Below, piece by piece: positions 35,619 through 45,739 of a stretch of DNA of 64,000 nucleotides; position 1 is the stretch's first letter; every line of letters begins with the position of its first letter. A program made the translations under genes and the position numbers. This DNA comes from Epiperipatus broadwayi. Its lineage: Eukaryota; Onychophora; Udeonychophora; Euonychophora; Peripatidae. The notes beneath the pieces are model-generated. The model made no database searches. It saw only the letters and a list, made by a program, of their open reading frames with translations, and had not been told where the DNA came from. The stretch lies in NCBI GenBank assembly GCA_028023455.1, contig JAQFVV010006246.1, positions 2,533,501 through 2,597,500 of the forward strand, given 5' to 3'.

Positions 35619-35801
35619 TTGAGAGTAAAAGAGATAGTAGTACAAAGGACTTGTAAATGTGAGGATGATGGAAGGGTGGATCAGGAAGGTGGAGATGGGT
35701 ATAGAACTATTTATAATCTGAAACAAAATTTTAATTGTACTTTAATGGTAATGGATGGGGAGTGTGCTGAGAGCATAAATTGTAAGGGGAGTGGAACTTA
35801 A
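35619..35801 (+). other. Cysteine-containing ORF near the end of the family-1 element
   Basis: The 60-codon frame starts MRVKEIVVQRTCKCEDDGRV and ends MDGECAESINCKGSGT, with five cysteines and a composition unlike the AT-driven frames around it. It could be a small secreted-type exon or a remnant of the element. No family is recognised and no splice signals of quality flank it. Confidence 0.3.
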
Positions 35802-36179
35802 AGTTTTTTCTCTTTAATTTCCAAAAGTATTATTTTTTTTTTTTACTGTGCTCTCAGTGTTTTCTCCGTTTATTGATTATTTATGAAACTCTTCGTTAGA
35901 GATTGTTATTAGAAATTATTAAATAAATGATTGAAATAAGGTTTAGCCTAAATATTTTTATTGAAGTTGCAATTTGGTGCCCTGGCAAATATTCTTATTA
36001 TTATTCTATCTCATCGCCATCGATCCTGAGGGAGGCCACGTGAAAGGTGGTGTTGGTGGTGATGTAAACAATGTCATAATTTTAAAGTTTAGCAGTGGCA
36101 TTTGAGAGAAGATAGATTGTGGGTGATGGTAATTGCTGTCAGTGATACTAAATAAAATTTGCAATATATATAAATAATA

Positions 36180-36570
36180 AAGTGAAAGTTAAACACCTTC
36201 AAACAGATACGCTTTAAACATGCTTACGTGACAACCAATCAGATGGAATAATGACATCACATGGGACTCTAAATTCTAAAACACAAGCCAGAACTATTAG
36301 AAAAAGATGGGACCTTATCTTAATCTATGCCTCAATTTTATTTAAATAAGCCAGATTCAAGCATTTTGAACTAAGAGTGTGAAGCTTAAATACCTTCACA
36401 TTTAATCCACTAAATATTATATATATAAATTAACAACGCGAAATCATCCGATTTACAACGAAGCAATATTTTTAAATCTAATGAAATGATATTAATAAAT
36501 GTAAATATATCAAATTTAAGCATAAACAGATAATATTATAATAACGTGAAAGCTAAACACCTTCATTGGA
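36180..36570. repeat. Three spaced copies of gtgaaagttaaacaccttca
   Basis: gtgaaagttaaacaccttca (36182), gtgaagcttaaataccttca (36379) and gtgaaagctaaacaccttca (36546) recur at intervals of about 197 and 167 bp in one orientation. Near the first copy lies CCAATCAGATGG and TGACATCA (36236-36258), which look promoter-like. No gene is visible in 36.0-37.09 kb. Confidence 0.6.
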
Positions 36571-37098
36571 GATATATAAATAATACAGTTTAATACATGA
36601 GATAGGCCTCAAATAGACATGCTGTTTATCACCTATAAGGATTATATTATGTTTGAAATTAAACCCAATTACAAATAAAAATTTAGTTTACCAATATAAT
36701 CTTTTGCAAACAAAATTGTTCTCTTTGTTTTCGACAAAGAAAAGATTAATATGTTATATAAATTAGTTTTACATGAAGAAAAAAGATGAGTATTGAATTT
36801 AGAAAATAAAATCAAAATGAGTGACAAATGATACTGTCCCAAAGAAGCAGACAAATGTTCTTTAAAAGTTAAAATTAGTTTTAAAAATATAATATACCTT
36901 TGTTAGAATGTATTAGGTGGCAAAAACAAAAAAATGGATTAAAAAGTTGACAGATTTAATTATAATAGATTTGATATGAGTTCAATTTTACAGAAAACCA
37001 GTGATTGCTCCTGGACTAATTTGTGGGTGTAAATCATTGATAGTTTTGATAAGTTTCAGAAAATAGGAAGATATGCTCTTAGATGGTATTATGTAGAT

Positions 37099-38687
37099 CA
37101 GCGTTTCCCAACCTTTTTTGGCTTGCATACCACTTGGTAGTGCATCATGCTAAATTGTACCACTTCGTAAAAATGATTGTATTTTGTGAAATTTGTTATT
37201 GTGTGTTATTTTATTTGCATTATAAATATTTAAGGTGACCATGTCTATTCACATCACATAATGAGACAAATTACATTGAAACATGCCTAAACATCACGCC
37301 GGATTATAAACTCACTGTAACATATTTATATGTATGTGTTTGTTCAAAGTTTCATATTTTTTCCAAAATAATTTATTAAAGATTACATTAAAGGTTATTT
37401 GGTACATATTTTGTTCAAATTGTTTTCTCATTCCTTCATTTGTTTTTCCTGAATTTGAGACTGTTTTCTCTTTTTTGGAGCATCTTGCTATTGGTTGGGC
37501 CATGGAAAGGATAAATCCAGCATGTCCCAAGTCATGGTAAAAATAACCTCAGGGGTTATCAGGCTATCTCTTGTTCTTGTTTTCTTTATGTTGTTCTGCA
37601 TGAAGTTAATAGGATTAAAATTTTGATGATTAAATACTAGCTTATATCTAGTAATCCACAATAGATGATCAAGAATTAATGGGAGTCTAATTTCTGGGTA
37701 TGATCCATTTCTGATACATTCTTTCAAATTAAATAATTTACATTCATTTGCCTTGATCCGACTCATTATTTATCTACTATTTTGTCATATTTTGTTTACT
37801 AATAAATGGTTTTAATAAAAACACAAAATTATAAAAAAACAATTAATATATTTTCTTATCATAATCAAATATTTTTATAAAATAAATTTAATGAGTCCTT
37901 GTGCTTATTTCGACCAACATAATTTTTTTGAAATTTGGTTCAAAAGATGCAAGGTATACTCTTAAGTCTACGGCTGCATTCAATCTGTTTTGATGCTTAT
38001 TTTTTAAAAAAATATATGAAGAAAAAGCTCTTTTTACTAATTCCATACTAGTAAACGGTAATAATAATTTAAGAGCTTTCTCGGAAAGTTGTTCATATTT
38101 TTTAATGTTTAACCAAAAATTAATTAGATTGAGTCATTTGAATTCTACTTGTAAAGCTCTGTCACATGATAATTCTATTAAGTTTTCTTTATCCTTTATT
38201 GATAATGATGTAGCTTTTTTTAAATTTTCTGCATAGAAGAGGTTTGAAATCCAATTATCATTTGTGTTTTTGGGTTTTGGAAAATATTCCATGAAAGATA
38301 ATTTTAATCCTGTTGAATGTGCTATTATATTTTCTCATATATCTTGAGACAGACTAACCTTATTTTCAAACAAAAAAATATGTAGAGTTTCAAATACTTC
38401 TGATTGATTGTTTTCGATACACTGTTTCCAAAAATCTAATTTCTTAATCATACTTTCAATTTTATCATTAACATTAAAGATCGTTATCGACTGTATATAT
38501 TAACAACTTTACTGTATAATATTATTAATTAAAATAAATTTTATGAATTATAGAAAAAAACAATTATATGATATTTTTATGATTTAATTTTTTTTTATGT
38601 CCGCCATTATTGATTATTTTTCATGTACCACCAACCAGCAACTCGCATAGTGCCAGTGGTACACGTACCACAGGTTGGGAAACACTG
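37099..38687 (-). mobile_element. hAT transposon with perfect 8-bp target duplication, internally deleted
   Basis: The ends CAGCGTTTCCCAACC and GGTTGGGAAACACTG are inverted repeats (15 of the first 16 match) and the flanks show the perfect 8-bp duplication ATGTAGAT (37091-37098 and 38688-38695). The minus strand keeps only the C-terminal part of the transposase; the N-terminal BED finger and the DDE core are missing at the right side, so the copy is a deletion derivative of 1.59 kb. Confidence 0.96.
37895..38470 (-). pseudogene. C-terminal half of a ZBED5/SCAND3-like hAT transposase
   Basis: The minus strand reads IEFSMEYF-type text then FPKPKNTNDNWISNLFY, a stop, LNLINFWLNIKKYEQLSEKA, LKLLLPFTSMELVKRAFSSY and IFLKNKHQNRLNAAVDLRVY, ending a few codons after NFKKIMLVEISTRTH. 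The segment F..L......L...A......LPF.....CE..FS.....K...R..L....DLR is the hAT dimerisation region. Here the CE of the usual motif is VK and at least two in-frame stops are present. The catalytic DDE residues lie upstream and are gone. Confidence 0.85.
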
Positions 38688-39444
38688 ATGTAGATGATTG
38701 ATGAATATACAAGGCAAAAATAGAATGATTATTATTTCATATGAGTAATCTCAAAAGCAAATTTAAAATGTTTGGAAGATTTTAGGGTATGAATGAATGG
38801 GAAGAGAACTGTTAAATATTATTAATTGAACTGATTGGAAAAGAGGTTGACAAAATAGTTAAGAAAGCTATTAAAGTTTGCAATAAATTGAAAATACATT
38901 TTAATTAGAATTAATATAAGTTTTAAGAATTTTGATAGAAAGATAGAAAATTTAATATACAAAATGAAAAATATGTCATAAAAACTCCATTGATATGAAT
39001 CATCTTTGATGTTGAAGATATTTATGACAACTTCAATGACAAATAAATTTAAAAGATTTTAATTGGTGTGATTTGTATTGGTAATAGCATTTATACTAAA
39101 GATTTAAAAAAAGATGAAATTATAGAATATATATTGTAATGTTATGAACTTGTCTAGTTCTAATATAATCATATATTGCAAACCTCGACAAATAAAGTTT
39201 AAATCAAGAATAAGATCAAGTATTTTGCAATAAAATGAAAAAAACATAGTTCAAAGTAAAAGTTCATTGATATCTTATACTCATATGGATTGATAATTTA
39301 AATAAAATAAAACATTAAATATTTGTAAAATTTAGAAAACTTTGTGTATGTAACATATATTGGATTGCATAAAAAACTAAAATATATTTATACGCATTTA
39401 TTTTATATAGCGTCTGTATACAATTGTATTAAATTCAAATATTT

Positions 39445-39739
39445 GCGAGTGTTAATAATAAATGAATACTTTCTCACCAATACAAGATATAGTATTTATG
39501 CAGGAATAAAAGGAATCCTCTTATTCCTACAACTCAAATATTTCATTGACGTCATTCATTCAGACATCGTATAGAGTAATTTAAAGTGACTGTTCTATCA
39601 TCACACTTTTTTTGCCAGTACTTTAGATTTGCTCATATATAAATATTTGAGTTGTAGGAATAAGAGGATTCCTTTTATTCCTGCATAAATACTATATCTT
39701 GTATTGGTGAGAAAGTATTCATTTATTATTAACACTCGC
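39445..39739. repeat. Large foldback: near-perfect 99-bp inverted repeat
   Basis: The arm gcgagtgttaataataaatg ... aactcaaatatt (39445-39543) is repeated inverted at 39641-39739 without a mismatch that I can see, around a 97-bp loop. Just outside the right arm, gcacaattagcttaaaaggc (39748) resembles the outer arm of the hairpin at 19983-20087. The ORF 39344-39574 lies in the left arm and is not a gene. Confidence 0.9.
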
Positions 39740-39875
39740 AAAGCGTTTGCACAATTAGCTTAAAAGGCTTATATTTGAATTTAAAATATATTTAGTAACT
39801 TTCCTTAATAATTAAATCAAGGTTAAAATCTAAAGAAAAAAAAATTAAAAATAATAATAAAGTTAAATATAATTA

Positions 39876-40500
39876 AAGAGGATTTGAACAGAGATTTTCA
39901 AGATTCCTTTCATTATCCATTCTATCTTATAAAATAAATACACATGACCACATGTATAAAGGATGATCTCCAATATTTGTATTTTATGCTGACCCAGCAC
40001 TCATCAGATAGTTCAGATTTCTCACACATATATATTAACAGTGCTCAGTTTATATTAAGATAGTAAATTTTCAAACTTTAATAGACAGACTTAAATCTTC
40101 TCCATCCTCCAACATTTCAGTCATCCATACTATTTAAAATCTGATGATGGAATGCTCAAATCCCAATATTGTTATCATACCCATGTTGATCTTAAGTCAT
40201 TCTGACCCATCATATATGACCTTAATAGATCAATTTAAATACACAGTGGGATGGGCAGAATTCAGACTAAATCTGTAATAAATTAATACTAGTATATTGT
40301 GAATATCAAACTTTAAGATGTAATTAAAGGGTATTTGAACACAAACTTTCAATCTTCTTTCAGCTATCCACTCCATTTAATAATAACCAATACACATTAC
40401 CACACACATGTAAAAAAAAAAAACTAATTTTCAATATACATATTTTATGCTGAACTAGCACTCATAAGTTGGTCCGGATTATCATCTTACACACATATAT
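39876..40500 (+). repeat. E repeat: one full and one partial tandem copy, period about 445 bp
   Basis: ataattaaagaggatttgaac (39874) and gtaattaaagggtatttgaac (40321) begin two copies in the same orientation, sharing caatacacat, atgctga..c.agcactcat and the region before the TA run. The second copy is cut off at 40500, where element C begins inside its (TA)n tract. Confidence 0.8.
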
Positions 40501-41492
40501 ATATATTGTACCGGGTTCGAGTATGTGGGACATCGAAACACCAGTCTCTTAGGCAAAGAAGAACATACTCGGAAAGTATGTATATCCAAATGATAGCTAT
40601 AAAATATATAACTAGCGTTACATTTCCAGGACATAACTTCTTCTCGACTGTTGAGTTTAACACTAAGTTCAAAGCACTTTTTTGTTTTGTGTAAACACGG
40701 GTGCCAGCTATTTATTCAGAAGAATAAACAATGCACTTTGAACAATGGCCACTAACTCAGCACCTAAGTTATACCCATAGACTAGCTCAGCTACTTGTAA
40801 TCAATAACAGATTATACAAAATTAGTGGTGTAAAGAATTGTAAGAGAGATTGGTAAAAAGAATTGACCGACAAATAAAGTTTAAGTTTTAAAGACCATTT
40901 ATTTTAATTAATATTTACTAATTTTAAACATTTTATAAATCTAATATAACACACACACATTTTAAATTAACACACTATAATATATCTTATGAGAAAGCAT
41001 AAATAATATTTGGCATTTATAAAATCATATAGCATTCACAAACACGCACATCAATAGTTCATTTTATGCATGCTTATAGAGTTCAAATTACTTGTCTCTG
41101 GAGCCTTTACGAATTAATGCAATGGCTATTATAGAAATAAGAATATGAAATATTATTACCTAGGATTTTGAATGTGGATGTAGAACTTCATTTTCTTTGG
41201 TTACTGCTTTAGGTGAGAATATTTCCAGTTGGCTGGGATGTTTCCTTGAGGAGTTTCATTATTATTCATTTTTATTATTATTGGAGACAATTAAACATTG
41301 ACGGAGGATTCCCAAGCTGTTACGCAGACATTATTTAAGGTCAGGTATATTGGCTGTTTTCATTGGACTTCAGGCTGGAGACACGTATGTTTCCCGTGGG
41401 TTTTTAACACTGCATTTCTGACATAATAAACTGACCCCTGATACAATTAACTCAACTGATTGTCCTCACCGAACTGTCGGATAAAATTTTAC

Positions 41493-41500
41493 TATTTATA
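41493..41500 (-). promoter_or_regulatory. Putative TATA box of element C
   Basis: TATAAATA on the minus strand, followed by a comparatively GC-rich leader (41470-41164) and a splice donor at 41160. The leader is the only stretch of the element that is not AT-dominated. Confidence 0.45.
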
Positions 41501-42058
41501 CCTGTGAAGTGTTTTTTTGTTTTCATATCTGCCGGCAATATCTGTTGTCGAAATTTCTTTGATAATCCCATGTTTTTGAAGATCGTTAATTAGTAGTAGC
41601 CATGAAAACGTGTTGTTTTATATTTTTAATTAATAGCCACCGCTGTGTTTTTTGATGATAACTTCCATTTATTTTTAATATTTAATATGCATACATTTAT
41701 TTTTATTTACAATCGCAATCGCACATATATAACTAATTTTAAGATTATTTTTTCTTTAATTTGAATGAAAAGAGATTTATATTTTTTAAACTTGAAAATC
41801 AACTTTCAACTAATGATAATAAACTCTTTACTTCTTTTTATAAAATTTTTAGTTTAACTTTCTAAAGAAAACCCCTTCCCACTTTTAATCAATTATTTTC
41901 TAACTTTTATTTCAAACTCTTTTACAAAAGATTTTTATTTTAAAACTCTGACTTTTTAATTTTACTTTTGACAGCAAACTGATTTTGTTTACTAAAGAAA
42001 CCTTTTAGATTTTTATAACTTATTTATTATTTTAATATTTTTTTAAGTAAAATTATTA

Positions 42059-42080
42059 TGTACCAACCAATCTTGGTACA
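42059..42080. repeat. Perfect terminal hairpin of element C
   Basis: TGTACCAA (42059-42066), a 6-bp loop, and TTGGTACA (42073-42080) are perfectly complementary. The outer arm is the element terminus. Confidence 0.9.
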
Positions 42081-42094
42081 ATATATATATATAT

Positions 42095-42120
42095 TGTAAC
42101 GAGCATAGACGTTCGTTACA
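42095..42120. repeat. Perfect terminal hairpin of element D
   Basis: TGTAACGA (42095-42102), a 10-bp loop and TCGTTACA (42113-42120). The inner arm is identical to the element's 3' terminus (TCGTTACA, 44316-44323). Confidence 0.92.
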
Positions 42121-42545
42121 TTGTTGTTTTTTTTTAAATTTATTAAACATGAGAGTAAATTAAAAAGTTCGCATTTAAAAATTTTCTTTAAGAATTAAAA
42201 ATTGAAATTAAATATCATCTTAAACTCTTATATATTAATTAAATCGCACAGATAATGAAAAATTATTAAAATAAAACTTTATTAAAGAAAAAGTATTTTA
42301 AAACTAAATTTTAAAAAGATTTGGAGATGAAATTATATCTTTAAATTTATCTTTAAATATATTTTTGATTTGGAAAACAGGTTAATTAATCAGAAATGGA
42401 AATGATTGTTAATTAGTTAAATGTAAACCAGCCTTCGGCATTTAAATGTAAAAACACCAGTCAGATAGGAAAACAATAGAAACTGTTAGCAAATAAGAAG
42501 AAATCCCTATGGAATCGGACCGCAGCGAAAGGACCATCGCATCGG

Positions 42546-42585
42546 TGACGTAATGTAAATTCAATCCTTCACATTAATATAAAAG
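42546..42585 (+). promoter_or_regulatory. Putative Pol II promoter of element D
   Basis: TGACGTAA (42546-42553) resembles a CRE, and TATAAAAG follows at 42578-42585. The region 42500-42865 is less AT-rich than the rest of the element. The downstream ATG at 42781 and donor at 42866 give the order promoter, leader, short ORF, donor. Confidence 0.5.
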
Positions 42586-42780
42586 GAAAATTTTGGAAAT
42601 TATTAATCAGTGACTGGAAATTGATTATTACGATGTGACTATATGTAGTAGTCCGGAGTTGGAGGAATTGACAGACGCACGGTCAATTCTTTCAGCTGTT
42701 AAAGAAGGGAGAAATGAACTATCGTTTCCTACATTGAGGACCAACTAAATTAAAAAACCTCCGAATGAATAAATAAAACA

Positions 42781-42897
42781 ATGGCTAAATGGATACCAAT
42801 TTTAGGACGGCGTGGGAATTTACGTTCATGGCAAGCAACGGATAAAGTTGGACGTTTTAAAAATCGTAAGAACTTATATATTCACTTGAAACAATAA
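42781..42897 (+). CDS. Short basic ORF with internal splice donor in element D
   Basis: The first ATG after a clear leader opens MAKWIPILGRRGNLRSWQAT, continuing to ...GRFKNR. At 42865 the text AAATC|GTAAGA is a good 5' splice site, so the frame may have continued into a spliced exon; unspliced it ends after 38 residues. The first 28 residues hold seven Arg or Lys. I know no matching family. It could be the start of a retroelement gag made from a spliced leader, or noncoding. Confidence 0.35.
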   Translation: MAKWIPILGRRGNLRSWQATDKVGRFKNRKNLYIHLKQ

Positions 42898-44339
42898 GAA
42901 CTCTAAATTTTAAAACTTTTTAGTAAATAATGCAATAGAATCCTATCTGACCAAACTAAATTCTTCATTAATAATGTTATTTGATGTATTTTTTTTCTTA
43001 TTTATTTTGTAAAATCATTTCCATTTATTTATTTTTTGTTCTTTAAGTTTTATTATGATTGTTGTTTTCCGTTAAATTAATCATATAAATGTTAAACTTA
43101 AGTCGGGCGTGAATGGCAGTATAGATTTGTAAAGTTATATTAGGGGAGGGTAATCTTGGGTTATTTGTTTCGTGGTTAAATTGGGTCAATGGATTGGATA
43201 TATTGGTGTGATTAGTAGATGTAATATTGATTCGCTACAGGCAGAATCGCTTCATACGCCGCACACTTCCGTTTGCCTATGGAAGGAATTATAAGTCGGA
43301 TACCGCAGTTCCTTTCTATGGAGTTTTTTGTTTTATTGCTCTTCTTTGCAGATAGATGTAATATTCCTATCTCATGAGAAGCAATTTCTTCTCTTCAACT
43401 TTTTGTGCTGCCATATTTTATTACATTGAATACATCGATATATCAGATGAATTGATGCCAGTTTGACTACGAATTTTAACCTAAGGTTAAATAGGGATAG
43501 AATGTTTATTTTCAAAAGCAAATTTATGTGGTCTATTCATACTCGATTCTAAATAAAAATGCATTAAACTTAAGTTGTTTATAGATGCTTGCATGGATTG
43601 TTTATCGGTTAACTATGTTTTGCGTTTTCATATTTGATCAAAATATATAGACATCCGATAAATAATGATACCTCACGGTGAGTATCTAAAATGTATTTAT
43701 TCGGATGTCTTTTAAGTTATTGGTGACAATGCAAGTATCTTATGATGAATACTATTGGGTTATGTAGAAATTTCCCTCCGCAATTGTCAATAATCAATAA
43801 TTTTGTATTTTGATCGTTTATGTTTACTTTGAAATGTTTTTGACCGTGAAATCTATGTAACCGATCTATATTCAACATTATAAACAAGCTTTCCTAAATT
43901 TATCTGTGCGAAATTAATTAAAATGTAAAATTAGAATATAATAGTAATTAAATGTAAATTAAATTCAAAATCTAAGGTAAAGTTAAAAATAATGTTAAAA
44001 TGTAAAACTAATACTAAAATAATTTTAAATCTTATATATATGTGAAATAAATAAATGTTTGTGTGTTAATTACTGGCAGTGGCTTATTTTATTCTTTTTT
44101 TATATATATGCTCTTAGATTATCTTATTAAATCTCTGCTATTCCACTGAGCTAGTGACATGGGCTAACGACCGGAACCAAAATATTTAAAAAAGGAAAAA
44201 AAAAATTTTTATTTTTTTTTTGACTTACGTATCTGCCTACTTTATAAATTTTTCTAGGTTCAAATGCCTAGATGGGCCCCATAGTGCAGATGACATTAAG
44301 TCGTCATTCTCCGGATCGTTACAATATATATATATATAT

Positions 44340-44765
44340 TGTACTAGTATTGATTTATTACAGATTTAGCCTGAATACTGCCCATCCCTCTGGGTATTTA
44401 AATGGACATATTAAGATCATGTATATGAGGAGTCAAAGTGACTAAAAGTCAACATGAATATGACAATATTGGAATTAACAGGGATTTCAGCATTTTATCA
44501 TCAGATTTTCAATGGTATAAATGACTGAAGAGTTGAAGGGTGGAGAAGATTGAAGTCTGCCCATTAAAGTTTGTATTTGCTAAGAGTATAAACTGAGCAC
44601 TGATAATATATATGTATGTGAAATGATAATCTGGACCAAATGATGAGTTCTGGTTCAACATAAAAGACATATATTGGAAATCATTTATCTGTTTCACATG
44701 TGTGTGGTTATGTGTATCGGTTGTATAAGATGGACTGGATAGCTTAAGGAAGCTTGAAAGTCTTT
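44340..44765 (-). repeat. E repeat in inverted orientation
   Basis: Reverse complement of 39890-40300: the two share attgatttattacagattta, tctgcccattaaagtttg, aactgagcactg and gtgta.. blocks in order, with moderate divergence. It begins directly at a (TA)n run after element D. The ORF 44697-44509 lies in it and is not a gene. Confidence 0.8.
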
Positions 44766-45739
44766 TTTCAAATAATTTTTATTAATATTGATTTATTATC
44801 ATAAAGATAAAACTAAATTTAATCATACTTCATATAATTAATGGTAATTACAAGATAAATAATAAAGAAAAAATCTATAGATTAATAAAAATTATTTGAA
44901 AAAAAAAACAATTTAAAATCAGAAACCAAACAAGCTATGGCTAATGGCAATGGTTACTTTTAGGGCAAATGTTTTATAAAGAAAATAATATCTATGAAGA
45001 GCCAATGTACATGTGACCAGCATTGTTACAGCTTGGAAAAATTTGCCTACTGAATCAAACACCACAGTTTAGTGTAGAAAAATAATGACAAAAACGTACT
45101 TAGCACAACCAATATGTATCAGCTACTGCCTGAATCAATTGTCCAATACTGAAACCCTCCTATAAGAGACAAAGAAGATATTATATATATAGCTTATTTG
45201 CCTACAGAAGAATTGTTTTCCCTTGAGCACAGTTGTACTGTGCATAAATTAAGTATCAGACTACTAAAATCAAGAAGAATCAAACAAAATCAATCAATTG
45301 AGATGAATTTAATTTTTTATAACACTTCAGATATAAATTTATTTTCCTGTATAATAAACTTACTGAATTATTTTAAAAAGTCACAGTAAAAACTTTTTAT
45401 ACCGATAAAAGGTCACTGTAATTTATTAATTTTATGCATATATTTTATTGCATATAGTTGAGAGTATAAAAATTATTAAAAAATATTTTAATGATTAAAT
45501 ATTTCTATGAAAGCATAAATTCATGCATAGTAAACATGCTTGTATATCTAATTTTGCCATCCCACTTCAAATCCTCAAATTTCAAGTTTAAAAATTGTCC
45601 ATAATGTTGTCTTCTTTATAACATTTAATATAATACTCAATCTTAAACAAAACTGAAGTAGACAACTTAAAGGTAAATAAAAATTCATTCAAAACAGGCA
45701 AAGCTCACTATACATTATACCGGATACTCAATCTATTCT

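Larger units (their letters stand above)
29480..36010 (+). mobile_element. Relative of element A (family 1), interrupted by a 2.2-kb TIR element
   Basis: The promoter/leader/donor region (30225-30358) and the stretch after it match element A: A 2659 GTAAGTTATATTAAC with 30358 GTAAGTTTGATATTAAT, then aggcacat, acttcacagaggaggtttct versus gcttaaactgcaggaggaatttt. Near the far end, aaatatttttattgaagttgcaatttgg (35953) resembles aaatatttatttgtgctagaccaatttgg in A (6398). Left and right ends are not sharply defined. Decayed coding-like text (GEWTSYSEAKLIHYTC near 30810) appears in one frame. Confidence 0.5.
40507..42080 (-). mobile_element. Element C: 1.57-kb TGTA...TACA element between TA microsatellites, minus strand
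   Basis: The + strand begins TGTACCGGGTTC right after (TA)n and ends TTGGTACA right before (TA)n. The minus strand carries a TATA box (41500-41493), a leader of about 330 bp and a splice donor CCTAG|GTAATA at 41160; a last ATG in the leader gives MKFYIHIQNPR up to the donor. No pol gene. Its 5' end (minus strand) is a perfect hairpin, TGTACCAA-GATTGG-TTGGTACA. Interpreted as a solo LTR or a separate non-coding element. Confidence 0.6.
42095..44323 (+). mobile_element. Element D: 2.2-kb TGTAAC...GTTACA element between TA microsatellites
   Basis: The element begins TGTAACGA after (TA)n shared with element C and ends ATCGTTACA before another (TA)n. It has a TATA box (42578-42585) with a CRE-like TGACGTAA 25-30 bp upstream, a leader, an ORF at 42781 and a splice donor at 42866. 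Its 3' half has a diverged relative at 25840-26715. No retroviral or transposase domain is visible. TG..CA termini suggest a solo LTR. Confidence 0.65.

Noticed and set aside
35966-35985. tttggtgccctggcaaat as a tRNA primer-binding site after an LTR end
   Set aside because: The matching position in element A (caatttggtattatt, near 6420) lies inside that element, before its TACA end, so the TGGTGCCC text is probably internal sequence.
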